Positions 19,951 through 25,926 of a DNA stretch of 25,926 nucleotides are shown here, piece by piece (positions within the stretch are counted from its first letter, which is position 1; each line of letters starts with the position of its first letter). The stretch lies in the NCBI GenBank assembly GCA_964058845.1, contig CAXKVR010000670.1:1-25926 (forward strand). The letters are read 5' to 3'. The stretch is from Carex sylvatica. Taxonomy: Eukaryota > Streptophyta > Magnoliopsida > Poales > Cyperaceae. The position numbers and the translations under genes are program-made. A model generated the notes under the pieces. It saw only the letters and a list, made by a program, of their open reading frames with translations. It made no database searches and was not told the DNA's origin.

Positions 19951-20377
19951 GCTTTCATTGTTAGAATCGATAGAATCTATACTGATCATGCTCGAAAATA
20001 AAATTTTGACACAAGAAATCTTACAGATAAGAGGGTGCAATGTGGCATCAGGTTGTCACCTGTGTCACATTAACGGGATGGAAACTACAAACCACAACAT
20101 GTGGGAGTGTAACTATGCGAGACTTTTTTGGAGAGGGCTGTGTGCTCACTATAACATCAAGTGGGGAAATCGAATGGATGCGAGAGACCTATGGCTGGCG
20201 GACAGGGCAAACTTAACGCCACGAGAAAGGGTGCTACAAAGAATTGTCTGGGCTGTAGGAAGTTGGGCAATTTGGAGAGAAAGTAATAGAAGGCTTTTTT
20301 CCAATAAACTAAAACCAGTGTATTTCTTAATCAATGATACGACCAATGATATCATATGGTGGTTGCACCATATTTAA
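19951..20377 (+). pseudogene. LINE ORF2 C-terminal zinc-binding fragment (zf-RVT)
   Basis: Starting at about 19975 the frame reads ENKILTQEILQIRGCNVASG, then CHLC, TTNHNMWEC and ARLFWRGL. The CxxC...Hx4C pattern with a following W is the zinc-binding domain that follows reverse transcriptase in plant LINEs. It ends VWAVGSWAIWRESNRRLFSN, then LHHI and a TAA. The frame is open to the 19925 ATG, but the first 9 codons are hairpin sequence. Only the last 130 or so codons of ORF2 remain, so this is a 5'-truncated insertion. It is on the opposite strand to the LINE at 16141-17865 and is a separate copy. Confidence 0.87.
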
Positions 20378-20570
20378 CGACTCAAGAGGTCAAGGTGGTA
20401 TTGATCAGGCAGGTGAATTTGTTACACTGTTGACGGTCCTAGATGATAGTTAGAGATTATTTACAATATGGCACGATTATGTAAATAATTTACTTTTCAT
20501 CTTTTTTACACTCTTGTATATAATTTTTTCTTGATTAATATATGTTGGCTTTCAGCCAATCTTCAAAAAA
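20378..20570 (+). other. LINE 3' untranslated region and poly-A tail
   Basis: It follows the ORF2 stop and ends ATATATGTTGGCTTTCAGCC, AATCTTC and a short A run (20564-20570). GTTGGCTTTCAGCCAA forms a small stem-loop just before the tail, a common shape for plant LINE 3' ends that reverse transcriptase recognises. Confidence 0.7.
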
Positions 20571-20741
20571 AGGAATATGTACTGATCTTTTTATCAATAT
20601 CACAAATTCTGCATTCTTTCTGTTTCTCTCTCTACTTTTTTCTCAATTTCTATAAATAAAAAATTTCCATTTTTTTAAGCGGGCGCAGACGTTTAGCGGA
20701 CCAAATTTGATGCGCAGACTCAGCATCTGCACGGAGGACTC

Positions 20742-20940
20742 GGAGTAGGTCCGATGCCCATTGGACCTACTTTGGTTCGATGGGTGTTATGACCATCCAA
20801 TTGCATCAAGATTTGTGCACTCCGTATTAAAATCCGTGCAAGTTTTATCAATTTCTGTGCGCACAGATCTTAATGCTGATCGTACGGTAATAGATCACAT
20901 CGAACCTAAAAGTAGGTCCAATGGGCATCAGACCTACTCC
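20742..20940. repeat. Foldback element with a palindrome nested in each arm
   Basis: Arms 20742-20782 and 20898-20940 are inverse copies with one mismatch and one 2-base gap (GGAGTAGGTC, GATGCCCATTGGACCTACTT, GGTTCGATG), with weaker pairing out to about 20728 and 20956. Inside the left arm GTAGGTCC (20745-20752) pairs with GGACCTAC (20763-20770), and the right arm has the same pair slightly eroded. The loop contains CTGTGCGCACAG (20855-20866), another palindrome. No target duplication was identified, so the class is unknown. Confidence 0.8.
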
Positions 20941-21004
20941 TATCTCCCGCACGAAATATTGTACTTAAATTACCGTACTGTGCCCTCTGTCAGGTCTCTT
21001 CGAA

Positions 21005-21944
21005 GAATTTTTTTCATAAACCATAATTAATAAATCAAAAATTAGAAAACCAATATGATTGTTTTTTTTTTTGAAAAACCATAAGGACTGAACGGTCCGT
21101 TCGATCTCCAAAATTCCATTTTTCCAGACCGAACGGACCATTCGGTCTCAATGTTTTTTTTTCCATCTGTGGCCACAGAAGATCCCTTCCTGCATTTTTT
21201 TCGCTCGATCTCCCTGTTTATTTAATTTTTTTAACCCGACTCCTCTTCTCCATTTTCTGCGTCGCACTTCCTCATTTTTTTCTTCCTTCATTCTTCCTCT
21301 TACTTTCTTTCTCATTCAATTTTTTTTTTGACTGAAGAAATAATTTCAACGTAAAGATAAAGTAAACTTTTTAATTTTTCTAAAGAAATAATTATTAGTA
21401 GTTTGACTGAACAAGTGTTATTATTGGCCCGACAATTTTAATTGGAGATCGAATTAGGAATTCGGTCTCTATATTTTTTTAAAAAATATAAATATCCATC
21501 TTCCTCTTTTCTCCAACAGACAATTAATTTCTTCTTCTCAAAAATAAAAGAATTAAATACATACCTAACAAAACTTGTAGATCTGAAGCTCTTCTTGTAG
21601 AAATTACATAAGCTTTGAGAGTTAAAAAAAAAAAAAATTGAATGAAGAAGAAAAAAAAAATAGGGAAGTGCGACGCAAAAAAGGGAGAAGAGGAATCAGG
21701 TTAAAAAAATTAAATAAACAGGGAGACCGAGTGAAAAAAAAATGCAGGAAGGGATCTTCTGTGGCCGTAGATGGAAAAAAAAACGTTGAGACCGAATGGT
21801 CCGTTCGGTCTGGGAAAAAAAAATTTTGGAGACCGAACGGACCGTTCGGTCCTTATGGATTTAAAAAAAAAAATTTTATTATATTGGTTTTCTAATTTTT
21901 TTCCTAATTTTTGATTTATTAATTATGGTTTATGAAAAAAATTC
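21005..21944. mobile_element. Mutator-type foldback element, 940 bp, arms of about 320 bp
   Basis: Left arm about 21005-21331 and right arm about 21622-21944 are inverse copies; the outer 41 bases (GAATTTTTTTCATAAACC and onward) are identical. CTCTTCGAA (20996-21004) and CTCTTTGAA (21945-21953) flank the element, a 9-bp duplication with one change. Each arm carries two 21-bp palindromes built on CCGAACGGTCCGTTCGG (21086-21106, 21127-21147, 21790-21810 and 21831-21851); the last has perfect 10-base half-sites. The middle (21332-21621) is AT-rich. The frame at 21638-21895 is only arm sequence. It has no coding capacity. Confidence 0.88.
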
Positions 21945-21953
21945 CTCTTTGAA

Positions 21954-22361
21954 TGTGATCCAGCAAAACATAAAAACATCACCAAATTTGGTCAAACCGT
22001 CAAAATCAATTATAAAACCTCTGACCATTCTACCGTAACATAGTCGGAAATACGTGGAGCACTTGCATTGGCCAATTTATTATTATAACCTTTCAAGCAT
22101 CCGAGGTGCGCTTTATGTATCTTTATCTGTGATCCCATGTGGACGTGATCTGTGTGATACATGACCCATTAATATGAGTATTTATTTTTTATTTCTTTAG
22201 TACAAATATTTACATTATAGTATTTCTATTGAGTTTTCTTTTTTTGAAAATCCTTGACAGATACTGCCAATTTTTGCATTAGCAATCAACATTTTACACC
22301 AGTCATGCTTTGAGGGATGTGTTACAACCAACTTACATGTAATACAGTAAACTAGTATCTA
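21954..22361. other. Intergenic DNA, nothing recognised
   Basis: AT-rich sequence of about 400 bp with no coding block or repeat that I can identify. ACTAGTATCT is repeated in tandem at 22351-22370, at the edge of the next element. Confidence 0.4.
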
Positions 22362-23250
22362 CTAGTATCTTGCATATGCGTGCATCGGAGATATATTATA
22401 AGATTGAATAAAATGTAAAGATACATTTTTATTTGACATTCACATAAAATTAAGAAAATATATATTTAAATGAAAATAAAAGACACAAAAAAAATAAATT
22501 CAAATAAATCCTAAACCCTAAAAGAAACCACAACAAATAAAAAAAAATCAAATATAACATGAAAAAATTATTGAAGTATCATTGCAATTTAATATCTAAT
22601 TTTCTTCACAAACAAGATATGTCATTAAACGATTTAGAAGAGAAATAATATGTAAAGAAACAAAATTGGAAAAGATATGATTAAATGATTCAAATAAAGA
22701 TTTTATCTACATATATATTCTTGATGAAAATTATTTTAACAATGAAAATTTTTCTATACAAAAGTTTTAGATATTCTTTATTTTTTTTCTCCAGATCAGA
22801 AAGATATGATTGTTTTCATCAGCACAATATCTTTTTTTTATGTAAACATCAGCAGAAGATCTGTTATTTATCTATTCACAAAGATATAATAGCCCTAAAT
22901 AAAATTCGGAAAGATACAATGGTTTTCATTTTCATTGTCAAAACTATAGCGGAAGAGGAGAATTCAAACGGGGGAAACATGAAAATAAGGAAATAATTTA
23001 ATTACAAGAATTAAAAATAGCTGTAAGAAAGGAAATAAATTGCTAGGAATTCATTCAATTTTAATTGTGACAGTTTGTGTGGCGACTATGTTTTCAACTA
23101 AATTTAGACTTCTACGCATCAAATAGATATATTTAATAAAAAAACGATATATTATATGATTGGAGGGTTGATATTCAATTCAAAAATTCATCTTTCAATC
23201 TCAGTCATTGATAGATTAGAACAACCACGTGTATAATATAATAATAGAGA
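22362..23250 (-). mobile_element. Candidate non-autonomous Helitron (889 bp)
   Basis: Read on the minus strand, the segment starts with TC (TCTCTATTATTATATTA) preceded by A and ends GATGCACGCATATGCAAG then ATACTAG followed by T. This matches the Helitron rule: insertion between A and T, 5' TC, 3' CTRR, and a short stem before the end. The stem (ATGC..GCAT) is weak, like an eroded form of the usual GC-rich hairpin. No Rep/helicase is present. Termini this short can arise by chance, so the call is tentative. The 103-codon frame at 22685 lies inside it and is AT-driven. Confidence 0.42.
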
Positions 23251-23954
23251 TTAATCCCTGACACCTACTTCATTCTTTTTATCTGTGTTTACTGTTTAAT
23301 AGTATTTAAGCCATAAATTAACTTTTACTAAAATTCTGTCTGACAATATCCAAGGGAGAATTGTGTATTGCTATTGACTTAAAACAGTTGTTTAAATATT
23401 ACATAAAAATAACTCATAAACTCCTGCTTGTAGTAAAAAATTTGTTCAGACTTCATTTGCAGTTTGATTTTAGATTTTGCATATTTGGATATCAGGATAC
23501 ATATATTGTTAATCGGATTGAATATTTATTAAAATAATATAAAAATACTAAGTTTATAATATTTATTTAATTATAATAGTGAATAACATTTTTTTTATAA
23601 TATATATTAAAATATATGATATATATCTACTATTTAGATACGGATAGTTGAAACGTAAAATCATATCAGTATTTATATGTTTGGATATCAATATTCACAT
23701 CTAATTTTTAGTATTATTATCCATATCATTTATACCACTAGTAGTAAAGTTTGATTGGTTGTTACTTGCTATAATAATATTTCACAATATTATATGCAGA
23801 AAATCCATCAAGTATACTTTTAAATTTTGCATATTAATTTAATTTCCCATTTCCGCATGAATATGTACACTAAATTTGGTGTGTGATCAGTCTGCGCACG
23901 CGTCAAAAATAGTGTACAGAAATGGTAACTTTTGAAATATTAAAAATGAAATTT
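23251..23954. other. AT-rich intergenic DNA
   Basis: No gene or clear element. Long TA and AAT runs occur around 23520-23640; CGCACGCG at about 23896 is a small GC island. Confidence 0.4.
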
Positions 23955-24130
23955 GCAATTATGTTTGAGAGGTATTTATCCATGTAACATAAATTATTTA
24001 TCATTATGTCTAAGAAGTATTTATCATTGATGTTTTACTGAAAGTTGCAATTATGTTTGAGAAATATTTATTCATGTACCATAAAGTATTTATCATTATG
24101 TCTGAGAAGTATTTATCATTGGGTGAGGAA
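23955..24130. repeat. Tandem duplication, 92-bp period (first pair)
   Basis: GCAATTATGTTTGAGA at 23955 recurs at 24047, and about 75 bases following each copy match with a handful of changes. GTATTTATC with a preceding GAGA or AGAA also recurs within each unit. Confidence 0.72.
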
Positions 24131-24298
24131 ATTGTTTATTTAATGGTCTTCAGTTGTTCGGGGACAATCTAGAAAAAAAAAAAAAATTTATGCGGAGATA
24201 AATAACAAGTATTTATAAGAGAATTGTTTATTTAATAGTCCCCAGTTGTGCGGGGACGATTCAAAAAAAAAAAAAAATTGTGTGGGGATAACTGATAG
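24131..24298. repeat. Tandem duplication, 92-bp period (second pair)
   Basis: ATTGTTTATTTAAT at 24131 recurs at 24223. Both copies continue through CAGTTGTNCGGGGAC, a run of about 15 A, and TGYGGRGATA. The second copy has a perfect stem GTCCCC/GGGGAC (24238-24257); the first has TT for CC there. The unit differs from the 23955 pair although the period is the same. Confidence 0.72.
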
Positions 24299-25821
24299 AT
24301 TGATTTATTCTTTTATAAATAGAGATCATTGCAGAGGGATTAATACTTTGCAAATTCAAGATAAATACTTTGATGCTTCAAGTTAAATACTAACAATTTT
24401 CTAAATGTTTATTAATGATTGAGTGGTTCCCATGACTTTTTTGATAGTTTGTGCGGGGTATTTTGCGGAGTTGAGGCTGCGGAGATTGTTATTAGGATTC
24501 TAAATTTAAATGTAGATCAACTTTTTTTTCTTAAAAGATCAAAGCCTGTTTTATTAATATAAATCTCGGTAACTTACATATAAATCCTACATGATTTGAT
24601 AGCAGTGTGTTTTTCACTGCTTGCTGAGCAGTCACAAAATAAAATTTCCAACAGTTAAAGCCTGCACGGCTTAGATCAAATACTAAAGTAAGACAAAACA
24701 GTACTCATATAAAAACAACAATACACGTAGGCACCAGAACATCTACTAAGAGTTTGACAATCTCCACAAAAAAACATTAATCACTAAAAATAAGCGAGTG
24801 ATATGGGTTAAGGAAGGCAAATGGGGTCAATTAATAAAATCCGCCCCTGATTCTTCTTCATCTGTTTGATTTAAATAATGACAAAACAAAATTATAATTT
24901 GTTTCTTTCAATTTTATTTAGATGCAGATCAGAAAATATATAACTAGAAGAATAATTAAAAGAACCTCAAGCAATATAGCTGTGCTATTCTGGATAAAGA
25001 ATAATGAGAAAGACAATAAACTGGTTCATTCTCATGTCACTATGGTTGAAATTTTCGATTTTTTTCCATCCTTCTTTGAAAGGTTTACAAAATAAGAAGC
25101 GAAGATCGAACAGTTATAGAAACCAATTAGTAATAAATGATCATAGTATATAATTACATAAAGGAAAGATACGTAGACAGCTATAATCGATATTTATGAA
25201 GGGGCAAAATTGTCCATTTCACTCAATTATTTGAAGATGTTGTGTTAACAAAATTGTCCATTTCACTAATTGCCTCTAAAGGGAAGAGAAATCAAAATCC
25301 AATTCCCAATCCATACTGGCAGGGACAATATGAGCCTGTGATCCATATCCAGTTCTTATGTCGATCCTACGGGTTTTTCTAAAAAAATAAAAAAAATTCT
25401 TATGTCGATCCGATCCGTGATAATTAAATAAAGAGAAAAGATACCATGCTGCCACGGTGCCACCCATCCCGTGCCACTGTTATAATAATTAATGCTACTG
25501 TACAAGGTCATGGAGGTAAGAAATGGGCAAATGGTTGCTCACTTGCTCAGACACTGCCACAGCTCTGGTTTCTTTTGAAAAATCAGAGATATAAGAGTAG
25601 TGTTAAAATGTGTTTTCGTTCTCTGATCATGTTTTGAATTTTTTATTACTGCTTTTAAAGTTCAAACTGACAATTCTAACTATACTTAATATTAATATGA
25701 AATTTATATTAAAATATGTTTGGAGACAAATTTTGTTGGGAATTTGCATTTCTTTGCCCTATTTTTTGTTGTTGTTTTGTTACCTGTTTGTGCATTCATT
25801 TGAAAGCCGTTAGCTTTTCAC
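24299..25821. other. Intergenic DNA; short direct repeats, no gene supported
   Basis: A T-run at about 24523-24531 followed by CTTAAAAGATC and GCCTGTTTTATTAATA could be the inverted 3' end of a LINE or SINE (weak). CAAAATTGTCCATTTCACT occurs twice (25205 and 25251) and TTCTTATGTCGATCC twice (25353 and 25397). The short frames between 25276 and 25813 have no recognisable domain. Confidence 0.35.
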
Positions 25822-25853
25822 AATCTAATTATATTCAATAATATAATTAGATT
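25822..25853. repeat. Perfect 14-bp AT stem-loop
   Basis: AATCTAATTATATT (25822-25835) and AATATAATTAGATT (25840-25853) are exact inverses around CAAT. A further partial copy TCTAATTATA follows at 25855. It may be a cruciform-prone site or the end of a small element; nothing more can be said. Confidence 0.8.
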
Positions 25854-25926
25854 TTCTAATTATACTATTGATTATATATAGACGATACGGTGATAGAGAA
25901 GAACAGAATCAAGATCAGATGAGAGC

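Noticed and set aside
20596..20741. RNA gene or tRNA-like segment near the GC-richer stretch
   Set aside because: No A/B box pair or cloverleaf arms can be drawn; the GC content comes from the adjoining foldback.
21638..21895. 85-codon Lys/Arg-rich frame
   Set aside because: It lies within the right arm of the 940-bp foldback; the charge comes from A-runs.
22685..22996. 103-codon plus-strand frame
   Set aside because: Phe/Ile/Lys-rich and AT-driven, inside the candidate Helitron, no recognisable domain and no codon-level support.
25276..25813. Three overlapping frames of 63-67 codons
   Set aside because: Low-complexity, on both strands, no domain; typical chance frames in AT-rich DNA.

Overview
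This is plant nuclear DNA, most likely from a eudicot. The single intact gene has plant-type GT-AG introns, its promoter carries telo-box and site II motifs, and most of the remaining sequence is AT-rich plant transposon debris (MULE, Copia, LINE, Helitron and MITE types). I cannot name the species. There is no prokaryotic operon, CRISPR array, rRNA or tRNA gene that I can support. All translations and coordinates were worked out by eye.

Layout. 1-1050: two fragments of an unrecognised gene. 1344-4316 (-): a decayed Mutator-like (MULE) transposase whose N-terminal region, DNA-binding domain, DDE region, SWIM zinc finger and tail are still readable through stops and frameshifts. 4565-6071: small inverted-repeat elements, including a Harbinger-like element with a nested foldback. 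6659-8721 (-): an intact eight-exon gene for the ribosome assembly factor MRT4 (229 aa), with a ribosome-biogenesis type promoter at 8726-8905. 9012-9193: a 182-bp MITE with a perfect 9-bp target duplication, in the distal promoter.

9941-16140: a retrotransposon graveyard. A Copia RNase H tail (9941-10250) runs into a U3-like array of AACGTT motifs. This is followed by a pyrimidine-rich leader with telo-boxes and a 457-codon plant transposon-protein reading frame (11213-12583) carrying four stops. Then come a polypurine tract, an LTR with a second AACGTT array (13339-about 14757), an inverted Copia gag scrap and a second LTR fragment ending at 16140.

16141-17865 (-): a LINE endonuclease region interrupted by a 407-bp foldback MITE (17191-17597, perfect 9-bp duplication) and cut at its 3' side by the LTR. 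19951-20570 (+): a 5'-truncated LINE 3' end with a poly-A tail. It directly abuts a 36-bp-arm hairpin. 20742-20940: a nested foldback. 21005-21944: a 940-bp foldback with arms of about 320 bp and a near-perfect 9-bp duplication. 22362-23250: a candidate non-autonomous Helitron. The rest, to 25926, is AT-rich with tandem duplications and no gene I can support.

Only MRT4 looks functional. The rest records successive insertions: the LTR and a MITE into a LINE, and foldbacks into intergenic DNA. The most interesting structures are the three foldbacks with 9-bp duplications, the AACGTT arrays, and the transposon ORF driven from a host-like leader.
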